A stretch of 64,000 bases of DNA, taken from contig JAGVMG010000062.1 of assembly GCA_020053915.1 (NCBI GenBank), forward strand, positions 22,795 to 86,794, in the 5' to 3' direction. Source of the DNA: Parachlamydiales bacterium (GTDB lineage Bacteria > Chlamydiota > Chlamydiia > Chlamydiales > Rhabdochlamydiaceae). This document shows, one piece after another, positions 23,323-32,600 of this stretch. The notes beneath the pieces were generated by a model. That model made no database searches, was not told where the DNA came from, and saw nothing but the letters and a program-made list of their open reading frames with translations. Position numbers and translations under genes: made by a program. Every line of letters starts with the position of its first letter. Positions within the stretch are counted from its first letter, which is position 1.

Positions 23323-24579
23323 TTATCCCTTCTTTTTCACGGTCACGGGTTTTAGCCGTCGGACATAGATCCGACGCACCCGTTTAGGGTCTGCTGAAAG
23401 GATGTGGAACAAAAAATCGTGAGAAGTGAACTTGGCCCCTGTTTTGGGGATGTCCCCCATTTGCTCTGTCAACCAACCGCCTAAAGACACCATGTGATTT
23501 TCACTGGGCAGGCTCACCCCGAAAATCTCTTCAAATTCGGCGAGCTCTAGCTTACCGCTTGCGATCATCACATCTTCGCCAGAGCGCGTATATCGGCTTT
23601 TTTCATCCCGCGCATCGGCAATTTCGCCAACGACTGTCTCGACAAGATCTTCTAAAGCAATGAGTCCCGAGACCGAGCCATATTCATCGACAACCATGGC
23701 AAGCGCCTCTTCCCGATCATAAAGCTGACGTAAGACAACAGGGGCGAGTGTCGATTCCGGAACAAAATAGGGTTTTTTCAAATGAGGGACTAGATCTTCT
23801 GAGACTTGCAACTGCCCTCGATTAAGAAAAAACACCTGACCTGAAATGATCCCGATCACATCATCTAATGACCCTCGGCAAACGGGCACACGAGTGCATT
23901 CTTGATCGACAAAAAGATGGATTAATTTAGATAGCGGATCCTCAAGATCGAAAAAGATCACCTCCTCTCTAGGACGCATCAATTCTTTGACCTGGGAATC
24001 TTGCAGATGCAGATAACCACGGACGAGCTCCGCTTCATCTTCATTTAAAATCCCATAAGAACGAGAGGCTCTGAGGGTATGCTGCAACTCGTCTATGGAA
24101 ATCTCCCCTTCTGTCTTTAAGAAGAAAAACATCCATCGCGATAAATAGGTCGTGACACCTGTTAACACTTTGCGAAAAGGGAGAAGGACCTTTTGCGCTG
24201 CATCTAAAATAGGCGCCACTCGATACGATAAACTCGTATTGTGCGCCAAGCCCACCGATTTGGGAAGAACTTCCCCGAAAATCAAAGTCAATGCCAAAGG
24301 AACACCCACATTCAATCCCCATCCGGAAAAATCTCCAAAAATGTTAGAGGTGATGTTCTGAATTAAAATGTTGGTGATCACATTCATCATAATGATCGTT
24401 ACCAACAGATCACGCGGGGAAGCGAGCAGATGCGCGACCTGCTGCTTGCGGGGATCTGCATCGACCTTAAACGCTTTGACTTTCATGGAAGAAAGGGAAA
24501 AAAGAGCGACCTCTGAAGAAGACAAGAACGCAGAAACCATTAAGAACAATCCAAGAATAACAATCAGAGCGATTAACAT
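23323..24579 (-). CDS. DUF21/CBS-domain membrane protein (CNNM/CorC family), copy 2
   Basis: A 418-residue protein with DUF21 (about residues 1-150, including SSSEVALFSLSSMKVK and FGEVLPKSVGLAHN, the conserved Pro/Lys region), two CBS motifs (MRPREEVIFFDLEDPLSKLI and VVDEYGSVSGLIALEDLVE) and a CorC/HlyC domain (about 340-410; ENHMVSLGGWLTEQMGDIP). It keeps family residues more closely than copy 1, so it is likely the functional transporter-type copy, with copy 1 a diverged partner. The FtsL-like gene lies 18 bases upstream on the same strand. Confidence 0.87.
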   Translation of the reverse strand: MLIALIVILGLFLMVSAFLSSSEVALFSLSSMKVKAFKVDADPRKQQVAHLLASPRDLLVTIIMMNVITNILIQNITSNIFGDFSGWGLNVGVPLALTLIFGEVLPKSVGLAHNTSLSYRVAPILDAAQKVLLPFRKVLTGVTTYLSRWMFFFLKTEGEISIDELQHTLRASRSYGILNEDEAELVRGYLHLQDSQVKELMRPREEVIFFDLEDPLSKLIHLFVDQECTRVPVCRGSLDDVIGIISGQVFFLNRGQLQVSEDLVPHLKKPYFVPESTLAPVVLRQLYDREEALAMVVDEYGSVSGLIALEDLVETVVGEIADARDEKSRYTRSGEDVMIASGKLELAEFEEIFGVSLPSENHMVSLGGWLTEQMGDIPKTGAKFTSHDFLFHILSADPKRVRRIYVRRLKPVTVKKKG

Positions 24580-24597
24580 ATACCCTTGAAAGAGGCG

Positions 24598-24966
24598 TTA
24601 CTCCTGTGTTCCATGAAAATAGACCTTTTGCTGTCCTTCAGGAACAACACCAAGCCCCTTCATTAAAGAGAGTTGAATCCAGGCTGGATCGCTTTGGCTA
24701 TTGATCTGTACCACGAGATTATCATAGGTCTGACTCAATAACTCTTTTTGGTGATGAAGTTCGTTCAAGTGTTTTTCTAGCTCTTGGCACACAGCTTGTT
24801 TTCTGTGCATTGCATGGGAATAGACCATAAAGCAAGAGATCATAAATAAAAACATCCACCAAGAACGAGTCAACAGACTGCGAACAGTCTTCTCCTTCCA
24901 GGATTTTACGCACAAGTCTGACGCGTGGATTTTTTTTTGAAATGCCATGATCCCCATTGGACACAA
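24598..24966 (-). CDS. Small single-pass membrane protein with coiled coil (FtsL/FtsB-like)
   Basis: Up to 122 residues; ATG at 24948 (MAFQKK) is the more likely start and gives 116. A basic cytoplasmic N-terminus, one transmembrane segment (WWMFLFMISCFMVYSH) and a coiled coil (about residues 60-95 of the longer form: LEKHLNELHHQKELLSQTYD) reproduce the topology of division proteins FtsL and FtsB. The conserved-looking tail (PAWIQLSLMKGLGVVPEGQ) also ends a family of small chlamydial proteins I recall. Sequence alone cannot assign it to FtsL. Confidence 0.6.
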   Translation of the reverse strand: MCPMGIMAFQKKIHASDLCVKSWKEKTVRSLLTRSWWMFLFMISCFMVYSHAMHRKQAVCQELEKHLNELHHQKELLSQTYDNLVVQINSQSDPAWIQLSLMKGLGVVPEGQQKVYFHGTQE

Positions 24967-25062
24967 GTCTTGTCTTAATCCAGATTCTCTGAGTTTTAGC
25001 AGTAAAACTCAAGGGAGATTTCAAGAAAATTAAACTACTTAAAGTCAATTACTTAAAATTCA

Positions 25063-25626
25063 TCAGGCCACGGGAAGCGTGATCATGGTCTGTCTCATGT
25101 ACTTTCCATTGCGATCAGCATACGAAGTTTCACAACTTTCCGCTCCTTCATAAAACAGAACTTGAGCCAGTCCTTCATTTGCGTAAATAATCGCTGGCAA
25201 TGGGGTTGTATTCGAGATCTCTAAGGTGACATGCCCTTCCCATTCGGGCTCGAACGGAGTGACGTTGCAGATAATTCCGCAACGGGCATAGGTCGATTTA
25301 CCGATGCAAATCGTAAGGACATTGCGCGGGATTCGAAAATACTCGACGCTGCGCGCGAGCGCAAATGAATTGGGAGGGATGATGCAGGTATCCCCTTCGT
25401 AATCGCGAAAAGCATCGGCGCTGAAATTTTTGGGATCAACCAAGGAATTGTTGAAGTTTGTAAACACCTTAAACTCTCTCGCCACGCGTAAATCGTAGCC
25501 ATAACTAGAGAGCCCGTAGCTAATCACTTTTTTTCCATCCACCTCGCGCGTTAGCTCTGAAAAGGGATCGATCATCCCATGCTTTTGCGCCATTTCTCTA
25601 ATCCAACGATCAGATTGTAAACTCAT
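25063..25626 (-). CDS. dcd: dCTP deaminase
   Basis: A 187-residue trimeric dCTP deaminase of the dUTPase fold, converting dCTP to dUTP for thymidylate synthesis. It has [30 protein letters not shown], the [10 protein letters not shown] motif and the active-site block [15 protein letters not shown] with the catalytic Glu. Length is normal. It is divergent from ruvB across about 135 bases, the neighbourhood I recall from C. trachomatis CT039-CT040. Confidence 0.95.
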   Translation of the reverse strand: MSLQSDRWIREMAQKHGMIDPFSELTREVDGKKVISYGLSSYGYDLRVAREFKVFTNFNNSLVDPKNFSADAFRDYEGDTCIIPPNSFALARSVEYFRIPRNVLTICIGKSTYARCGIICNVTPFEPEWEGHVTLEISNTTPLPAIIYANEGLAQVLFYEGAESCETSYADRNGKYMRQTMITLPVA

Positions 25627-25761
25627 AGTTACCCAAGGAAGTTAAGCTTTGAAAGTTCCCTAAGATATAGCTTAAGATTTCGATTTTGCACCACAGTAAA
25701 TTTGCAATTTTTCCCCGCACCCGTTAAAGTGAGGAACACCTAACAAGCAGGCATTTTGCAT

Positions 25762-26784
25762 ATGACCGATCCGATCATCGAGTCTTCGTGGATTAAAGAA
25801 GATGAACCCTTCGAGCTTCCGCTGCGCCCCCAATCCCTCACAGATTTTTGGGGCCAGGAAAAGATTCGCGAAAGGCTCGAGGTGCTCATTGGCGCTGCGA
25901 AGCAGCGTAATGAACCTTTGGGCCATTGTCTTTTTCATGGGCCTCCAGGTCTTGGTAAAACGACACTAGCGAACATCCTTGCGAAGATGATGGGCGCTCA
26001 AATTGTCGTCACCTCAGGTCCTGTGATCGAAAAGCCGGGTGATTTAGCTGGAATTTTAACGAATTTAAAAGAGGGCGACATCCTCTTTATCGATGAGATT
26101 CACCGTTTGAACCGCACCGTTGAAGAATATCTTTATCCGGCGATGGAGGATTTTTCTCTCGATCTCATGATCGATAGCGGACCTGCGGCCCGCAGTGTGC
26201 AAGTCAAGCTCAACCATTTTACGTTGATTGGAGCCACCACGCGTTCGGGCTTACTCAGCGGACCGATGCGTTCACGGTTCCCTTTCATTTGCAGGTTGGA
26301 TTACTACGATGCAGAGGTGTTGCACAACATCCTCTTACGCTCAGCTCAGATCCTCAATGTCACACTCGATGTGGAAGGGGCATTGACCATTGCTAAACGC
26401 GCCAGAGGAACCCCGCGCATTGCAAATAATCTGCTCCGCTGGGTGCGCGATTACGCCCAAATCAAAACGCACAATAAAATTAACGAGGCCGCTGCAAAAG
26501 CTGCCTTAAACATGCTGAGCATCGACGAAATGGGTCTCGACGAAATGGATAAAAAGATCCTTCACATCATTGTCGATCACTATCAAGGTGGCCCTGTCGG
26601 CATCAACACTTTAGCCGTCGCATTATCTGAGGAGCCTCACACCTTAGAAGAGGTCTATGAGCCCTATCTCATCATGCAAGGATTTCTCAAACGCACTCCT
26701 CGAGGCAGAGAAGCGACCGCATTAGCTTATGAACATATCGGGCGCCCATTGCCCGCAAAACTTAAAGATGGAGTCGAACCATGA
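25762..26784 (+). CDS. ruvB: Holliday junction branch-migration ATPase RuvB
   Basis: A 340-residue AAA+ motor. RFxRPxxLxDFxGQ is represented by LRPQSLTDFWGQEKI; Walker A is GPPGLGKTTLANILA (about residues 60-74), Walker B LFIDEIHRLNRTVEEYL, then GATTRSGLLSGPMRSRF (arginine finger region), and the C-terminal winged helix ends in the typical QGFLKRTPRGREATALAY. The ATG at 25762 is chosen over the in-frame TTG at 25756 because AGCAGG sits about 10 bases upstream. It overlaps the SpoIID gene by 4 bases (ATGA), a translationally coupled operon. Confidence 0.95.
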   Translation: MTDPIIESSWIKEDEPFELPLRPQSLTDFWGQEKIRERLEVLIGAAKQRNEPLGHCLFHGPPGLGKTTLANILAKMMGAQIVVTSGPVIEKPGDLAGILTNLKEGDILFIDEIHRLNRTVEEYLYPAMEDFSLDLMIDSGPAARSVQVKLNHFTLIGATTRSGLLSGPMRSRFPFICRLDYYDAEVLHNILLRSAQILNVTLDVEGALTIAKRARGTPRIANNLLRWVRDYAQIKTHNKINEAAAKAALNMLSIDEMGLDEMDKKILHIIVDHYQGGPVGINTLAVALSEEPHTLEEVYEPYLIMQGFLKRTPRGREATALAYEHIGRPLPAKLKDGVEP

Positions 26785-27965
26785 ATCTCATTCAATCCCT
26801 CATCGTTTCCACGCTTGTTGCCGGAACGCTCTCTCCTAGCTTATGCCCTGCCATTGTCGCAGAAGCTCCGAGCGATGTCTCTCAAGTTGGAAAACCAATG
26901 ACAATCAAAGTCCTCGTCGCACAGAAAAAAGAGAAGATCTTTTTAGAAGCGCGCGGATCCTACCATGTTTATCAGCCTGTAGATGGAAAGCAACTCAGCA
27001 GCGGAAATTCGAGCAAACGCGCTTTTGTGATTTCAGATCCACTCGGTCTTAAATGGAAAGAGCGCTACTTAGGCTCTTCCCACCTCAGGATCGTTCCAGG
27101 CGATGCACAAAGTACGCTTCTTGTCGACGGAATCGAATACCGCGGCTGTCTTGAGATCTACGACATGGGCGGGAAGCTCAACATCGTGAACGAAGTGAGC
27201 TTGGAAAATTATCTCAAATCCTGCCTAACGTCTCAGTTCCATGATGAGATGGACGAAGATGTCATGGACTCGATCGCTATTGTCGCGCGTACGAATGCGC
27301 TCTATTTAGTGAACCGCAAGCCCCACGCCCCCTGGCATGTTGAGGCTCAAGAGGTCGGCTATCAAGGCTACGCTCTGACGCTTCAGAACCTGCACGTCGA
27401 TCGATCGATCGATAACACCAAAAACCTCATCTTGACCTATCAAGATCAACCCTTTGCCGCTACCTGGACAGAGGATTCTGCAGGAAAAACTGCCGATTTT
27501 GCCGCGATGTTCCGCAGATCCGTCGCAACTCCTCGCGGTGTACAAGCGCCTTTTGCCCTACGCGACAGAGAAAAACACCACTGGTCGTTCTCTCTTTCAA
27601 GACAAGAGCTCTCTAAACTTCTTCAGGCAGATAAGATCACAAGTCTCGATCTCTTCCAAGACAAACACTCGGAAAAAGTCTATGCGGTTAAAATCCAAGA
27701 TAGCCGAGGCAGCCAGAATATGGACTTTATCCAACTTCAAAAAGCTCTTGGTGAAAAGCGCCTAAAAAGCAGTGACTTCACCGTCCAATTCCACGGAGAT
27801 AATGTCACCTTTAACGGCTATGGACAAGGCTACGGCGTCGGCCTGTGTCTCTATAGCGCGAATGCAATGGCAGAGCATGGGGAAAACGCGAAAAAGATCC
27901 TCGCCTCTTTCTTCCCAGAAACCAAGCTTCAGAACGTCCGCGCCATGGAAAGCAAGCAACTTTAA
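26781..27965 (+). CDS. spoIID: SpoIID-family septal peptidoglycan protein
   Basis: A 394-residue exported protein with an N-terminal signal (LIVSTLVAGTLSPSLCPA). The SpoIID/LytB domain starts near residue 105: NIVNEVSLENYLKSCLTSQF, SIAIVARTNALYLV, ending with the conserved YGQGYGVGLCLYSANAMAE. SpoIID enzymes are lytic transglycosylases; a chlamydial homolog has been described as a septum-associated glycan-strand cleaver. The catalytic Glu of the ASEMP motif is Gln152 here (TSQFH), so activity may be lost or altered. The gene is translationally coupled to ruvB and followed by a strong hairpin and the SRP RNA. Confidence 0.8.
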   Translation: MNLIQSLIVSTLVAGTLSPSLCPAIVAEAPSDVSQVGKPMTIKVLVAQKKEKIFLEARGSYHVYQPVDGKQLSSGNSSKRAFVISDPLGLKWKERYLGSSHLRIVPGDAQSTLLVDGIEYRGCLEIYDMGGKLNIVNEVSLENYLKSCLTSQFHDEMDEDVMDSIAIVARTNALYLVNRKPHAPWHVEAQEVGYQGYALTLQNLHVDRSIDNTKNLILTYQDQPFAATWTEDSAGKTADFAAMFRRSVATPRGVQAPFALRDREKHHWSFSLSRQELSKLLQADKITSLDLFQDKHSEKVYAVKIQDSRGSQNMDFIQLQKALGEKRLKSSDFTVQFHGDNVTFNGYGQGYGVGLCLYSANAMAEHGENAKKILASFFPETKLQNVRAMESKQL

Positions 27966-27977
27966 TTTAAATTTGAC

Positions 27978-28015
27978 ACATAGTTTGGGAATTGCGTGCA
28001 ATTCCCAAACTATGT
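27978..28015 (+). terminator. Long hairpin ending the ruvB-spoIID operon
   Basis: Arms ACATAGTTTGGGAATTGC (27978-27995) and its exact complement (27998-28015) are separated by 2 bases, so the inner pairs must open to make a loop. It lies between the spoIID stop and the SRP RNA. There is no T-run, so it may also act in processing or as a transcriptional boundary. Confidence 0.6.
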
Positions 28016-28029
28016 TATGGTATACCTTT

Positions 28030-28130
28030 TACCGGGGACCTCTTGGAATGAAACGGTCCGAACCAGGTCAGGACTGGAAAGTAGCAGCCTTAAGGATGCA
28101 GCTTTGTGCCAAGAGTCATCTCCGGTATTT
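28030..28130 (+). ncRNA. ffs: SRP RNA (4.5S RNA)
   Basis: A compact signal recognition particle RNA. The conserved domain IV core is seen as CCAGGTCAGGACTGGAAAGT followed by AGCAGCC (about 28062-28089), with the tetraloop and the asymmetric loop that bind Ffh. The ends pair: ACCGGGGA (28031-28038) with TCTCCGGT (28119-28126), plus CTCTT with AAGAG. A short T-run (ATTTTT) follows as the terminator. It works with Ffh/FtsY to bring inner-membrane proteins to SecYEG and YidC. Confidence 0.92.
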
Positions 28131-28135
28131 TTCCT

Positions 28136-29233
28136 CTAAAAACTAATCATCAAACCGACAAATAGACCGTGGATAATTGCAACTCCATGCGTATGCACTG
28201 CCTTGCCCGCATCCGAGGTAATTTTCTGGGAGAGCTGATCTTCTGCAGTGGCAATTCCTGAGAAATAAAGAAATTGGTATCCCCCATGAAGATTGATATG
28301 GTCCTTAAAATAAAACTCGATCAGAGCCATACAATCAGCGAAAATCCCATTTTGCCATTTTTGACGGTTAAAATGGCGCAGCACCACGGTATTATCCACA
28401 TCACGCAATAAGGTGCGTTGCTGGCCGTGGTCCATCATAAACCCGAATTTTGTTATAAATTCCCAAGAAAAATAAGGCAAAGGATTGAGCTGCAAATCCA
28501 GCCCGACCTGCGCTCCAAACATATCGTTTTTCGTGCGGATATTGTAATTGCTCTTTTGCAAATCTGAAGCCGGCGGCGGAGGTCTCTTATAAAAGGCATC
28601 GGATAAGCGCTCATTATAATGGAAATAGCGCAGCCCAAAGATCGCCGACAAGCTAAAATAATTGATCCAGCGCTGGGATAAATGCCGCCAGTAGTTAAAT
28701 TCTAAATCCCAAAAATGGGCATGATACTCCGCTTTAACCCTATCCGCATCGAAATAGTCGTTTGTAAAATCCTTTCCATTTTGAATCGCAGGGTCGTTGT
28801 CGAGAATCACAAGGGTATTCACGCTTCCTGAATGGAACGGATAGAGAAGTGTTCCGTCCGCTTCCCGCTCTTTATGAGCCTCCCAAGGCTGCAGATAAAG
28901 ACAATTCGCTTCAAAGCTCCGTTTCGCATCAAGTCTGTAGATCGCTCCCACTCGAAATCCAGGTTCAAACCCCATGTCGTTGATCAATTCTTTCGTGCTT
29001 AACACGGTAAAATCGCAGAGGCATCCCGGCCTAATTTTACGGGAATCTTCCGCAAGGATTTGATTGCTCGAATGGCTTCTTCTCATAAAGACAAAATCCC
29101 CAATTAACCCCCAATGGTCATTGAGCTGGCTCCTTCTTTCAATCCCTTCTACGCACGAAATTGAAAGGAGTGCGGCAGTTGTCCCTACAACTTTCACCAA
29201 ATTCTGAAGCGATGCGGATAGGCGCGATGTCAT
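28136..29233 (-). CDS. Predicted outer-membrane beta-barrel protein
   Basis: A 365-residue exported protein: N-terminal signal-like segment (VVGTTAALLSISCVEG), then alternating aromatic/hydrophobic strands typical of barrels (FEPGFRVGAIYRLD, YFSLSAIFGLRYFHYN, FSWEFITKFGFMMD, INLHGGYQFLYFSG), and a C-terminal strand ending in Phe (LFVGLMISF), the usual recognition signal for the BAM machinery. I recall similar proteins in families of planctomycete/chlamydial outer-membrane proteins, but no function is known. A GGAGGT site lies 11 bases before the ATG. It is transcribed toward the SRP RNA and ends 6 bases from it. Confidence 0.7.
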   Translation of the reverse strand: MTSRLSASLQNLVKVVGTTAALLSISCVEGIERRSQLNDHWGLIGDFVFMRRSHSSNQILAEDSRKIRPGCLCDFTVLSTKELINDMGFEPGFRVGAIYRLDAKRSFEANCLYLQPWEAHKEREADGTLLYPFHSGSVNTLVILDNDPAIQNGKDFTNDYFDADRVKAEYHAHFWDLEFNYWRHLSQRWINYFSLSAIFGLRYFHYNERLSDAFYKRPPPPASDLQKSNYNIRTKNDMFGAQVGLDLQLNPLPYFSWEFITKFGFMMDHGQQRTLLRDVDNTVVLRHFNRQKWQNGIFADCMALIEFYFKDHINLHGGYQFLYFSGIATAEDQLSQKITSDAGKAVHTHGVAIIHGLFVGLMISF

Positions 29234-29605
29234 AAGAAAATGTTACCTCCAATCACAAGACACTTCCCAGTGAGCCAAAATAGGCAAACAGGAACAGAAA
29301 AAATATTAATTTATCTCAACGCTTCCAGTTATGCAACGATCTCCTTGCATCAACGCAATTTTTATTTTTAAACTACTTATTATCAATGACTTGCGCCAAA
29401 CCCTCTTCTGACAGTAGAGACAGGAAAAATTTTATACAGGCAACACAAACATTTAAGTACACACAGAACAAATCGTATTAAAATTAACAAGCATAATTAA
29501 CTAAAGTTATAATGACTAGACAACATTGTTATTAAGTTGAAGTACACGCGAATATTAAGTATAATTAACAACGAGCCACGAAAAATAAATTATTAAGGGT
29601 TGAGT
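29234..29605. other. AT-rich divergent promoter interval
   Basis: 372 bases without a gene separate the divergent outer-membrane candidate and the first giant protein. It contains the clear plus-strand promoter at 29537-29565. Upstream of that the sequence is AT-rich with no open frame, hairpin or repeat that I can support. Confidence 0.5.
29537..29565 (+). promoter_or_regulatory. Sigma70/sigma66-type promoter of the first giant gene
   Basis: -35 TTGAAG (29537-29542), exact 17-bp spacer and perfect -10 TATAAT (29560-29565). Predicted start near 29572, leaving a leader of about 35 bases with AAGGG six bases before the ATG at 29606. Confidence 0.75.
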
Positions 29606-32600
29606 ATGTCGTCATCCTCGTCATCCAGTTCTTCTTCGTCGGGTTTGCCAGGAAGCTCTGTGACTCCTGCTGCGCTCCCGCCTGCTCCAACGGGATGGGG
29701 AAGCTGGCTCTTGCAAAGGGGTAGCGGACTTGCTTCCGGCGCTGCAAGCAAAGCATCCAATCTTTGGCAAGGAACGAAGAGTAGACTAGGAAGAGCGAAA
29801 GATGTTGCCGTGCAAAGTAGTAAAAGAGGATTTGAAAAAGTCAAAAATACTGCTGTGGCAGCCGATCAATGGGGCTTGGCTCGAGCCGAGAAGACCGGAG
29901 ATTGGATTGGTTCAACAATCGACTCCGTAGTGGGAACGGTCGGGTCTGTCGTTTCGTTTGGAAGACATCCCGTTGAAACACTAAAAAAAGCTGTCAGAGA
30001 GACCCCTCCAGAGCATCTGGTCGCATTAAAGACCGCTTTAGATGAAATCATCGACCATCCCAATGCAGTAACCCAAAAAAACTTATTTGATTTACATACC
30101 GCCCTCTCACAAATTTCCGATGAAGAATGGAAATCCTACATACCCCATCTTATTGGAGAAGACTTTGAAAAAATCCACACTCTAAGAGATAGCTGCTCAC
30201 CTGAGTCTGTGCAACACATTCTAGCTCTTACAGCAAAAGACGAATTAGTGCTTTCAGATGATGAGCTAAGCGTTCCGAAGCAATTGCAACAAGCCATCGG
30301 ATCTATCATTGATGCACGCACAGGAATCATCGACAAAGCCGTCGATCGATTAGGCGACAAGGTCATGCATCCAAAACACGGGATGCTCGCTCAATGGATA
30401 CGCACTCCTGAACTTAAATTAACCGACATACAAGAAGGTGTCATCCTCTTACAGCAATTAGTCGAAGACAATAGCCCAAGAGAGAAACTCCTTCCGATCA
30501 CCGTAACACTAAAGAACTTAATCTCTGGCTATTCTCGCAAACTGCCATCCTCTTATCTGAAATATCAACTGGAGCTGTTGCTAAGACGCCTACGCAGGTA
30601 TAACCGCACTGCAACCGCGCCATCTGCTCCTTTAAAGACTCCTTTAAAAAATGCTCTTAAGGCTTTAAGCGCGGAAATTACAAACGAAACAGGTCCTCTG
30701 ATAAAAGCTTTCGAAAAAGTAGGCGACACTGTCGTTGAAAAATTGACCCGCAAAGCCCAAGAAACACTCCCAGAAGTGTTTGGCAAGCCCCCCTCCCCTT
30801 TCGCCCCTCCTGCAGCAGCTGGCACGCCTCCAGCAACAGCTTCTGCTGCATCCTCTTCTAAAACAAAACCAGGGATGCTCGGGGCCCTGCTCAGTTATGG
30901 ATTACAACAGATCTCTTCTGCAATTAAGAGCGGTGTCGAGAGCCTCGGTGATCAAGGAGCTCAATACATCGGCATCTGGCTGCTTCCTGCACTTCAAGAA
31001 GGCGCCAAAGCGCTAGAAGAAAAATCAATGTTCAAAACGCAAAGAAAAAAGCTTAGAGAAATCATCGCTGAAATCAGCGAGGAAAAAACGCCTGGCGTTA
31101 AGACTCTAAAAAATGACCTTTCCTTACAAAAGCTCTGGCAGCTTTTAAAAGATAACATCGAGTGCATTAACAGTGTCGACATTAACATTCACGGCTTCGA
31201 TATTCCAAAGCTCTTTTCTTCAGCTAAAACGCCCGATCCGAAGCGCCTGCTTATTCAAAATAGCCACGAGGCGCGAGAAGCGAAGAACGTTCGCATCGAT
31301 CCGAATACAACAGACGAGAGTTCATGGAAACAGCGCGCTCAGATCGAAAAGAAACTGTGGGTAAGAAATACAACAAATTTCGTTGTGATTAAAAGAATCT
31401 TCGAGAAAGCGTGCAAATTCAACCCAAACAACGCGCTCTATTATCAGTTAATGCAAGGGGCTAATCAAGCAACCGATCCCAAAGCAAAACTCAAAGAACT
31501 TTTCTTCACGGAACTGCAGAACCGTGGAGTCAGTGGGTTTCAACGAGCTTATCTCAAAGTCTATTACACGATTTTCTGGAGCTTCTTAAACAATATTCTT
31601 AAAGATCTCACCACGAACATCTCTAAAGAGGTCTTCCAATGGATCGAAAGTAACAAAAACAGCGAATACACCAATTTCAAGAGCATGCTTATTGAAAATT
31701 TTACGCGCTATTTGGGAATTCTAGGTGGAAGCTATAAGCGCGTTGCCAATGATCCTAAGCCCTACGATAAACCCTCGAAAATGCTGATCAAAGATCTTGC
31801 GGATCCCGAATTGAACGATGGGTATACAACAGAAGCGCTCTATACCAGTTTCGCCCAAGGACTGTTTAGCAAATATGTGAAGAACTGGTTCAACTCAGCA
31901 CTTCTTAAAATTGCCGTTGGCGATGGAAAAGAGCTAGTCCAAGAATTAATTAATTCAGGCATTAAATCTCTTTCAGATGATTATGGCTATACACACACCC
32001 TAAATACTCTTCTTGTCGAACAGTTAGAACAGCTCATCCATACGGTTAGATATGAAATTGCCTCTGGAAAAAAACTTAACCCGACACCTCTTAATGCGGC
32101 CCTTTCGGAACATAAAAAATTAGAGCTTCAATCACTAGTGAAAAACCTGCTTGAAGTGCTTCCGATGGGGAAATGCAATACGCATGCAGAGCTACGCACA
32201 TTGCTTAAAGGGGATTCATTTCGAGCCAATATGAGTACATTCAAGGACTCTCTCTTTTTGGATAAGGTCATTGAAAATGTGAGTGACGGAATCTCTGTTG
32301 CCATGAATATGCTTCTTAAAAAAGAGCGTCTGCATGAGATCATGTACAAAATGACCTCTTCACTTAACCGAATCTACGTCGAAGGGGATTCGAGCACAGT
32401 AGAACAAAGGGAAGCGACACAAGATCGCTTAAGCAAGCTCTCCTCTGAACTGCTTGACCTCCATATCCACTCTGCACTGGATCGCTACCTCTCTCCCCCA
32501 GAAGAAAACACGTCGACACCTACAAAGGGGTACGTGAAGCAATTGAAAAAATCAACTTCTCTCTTTACAACTCAAGTTCAAAAACATTTAAAGCGCTTGA

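Noticed and set aside
21243..28400. Perfect DnaA-box sequences at 21243-21251 and 28392-28400 as a possible origin
   Set aside because: Both are single copies inside coding regions, far apart and not near dnaA; no cluster or AT-rich unwinding element accompanies them.
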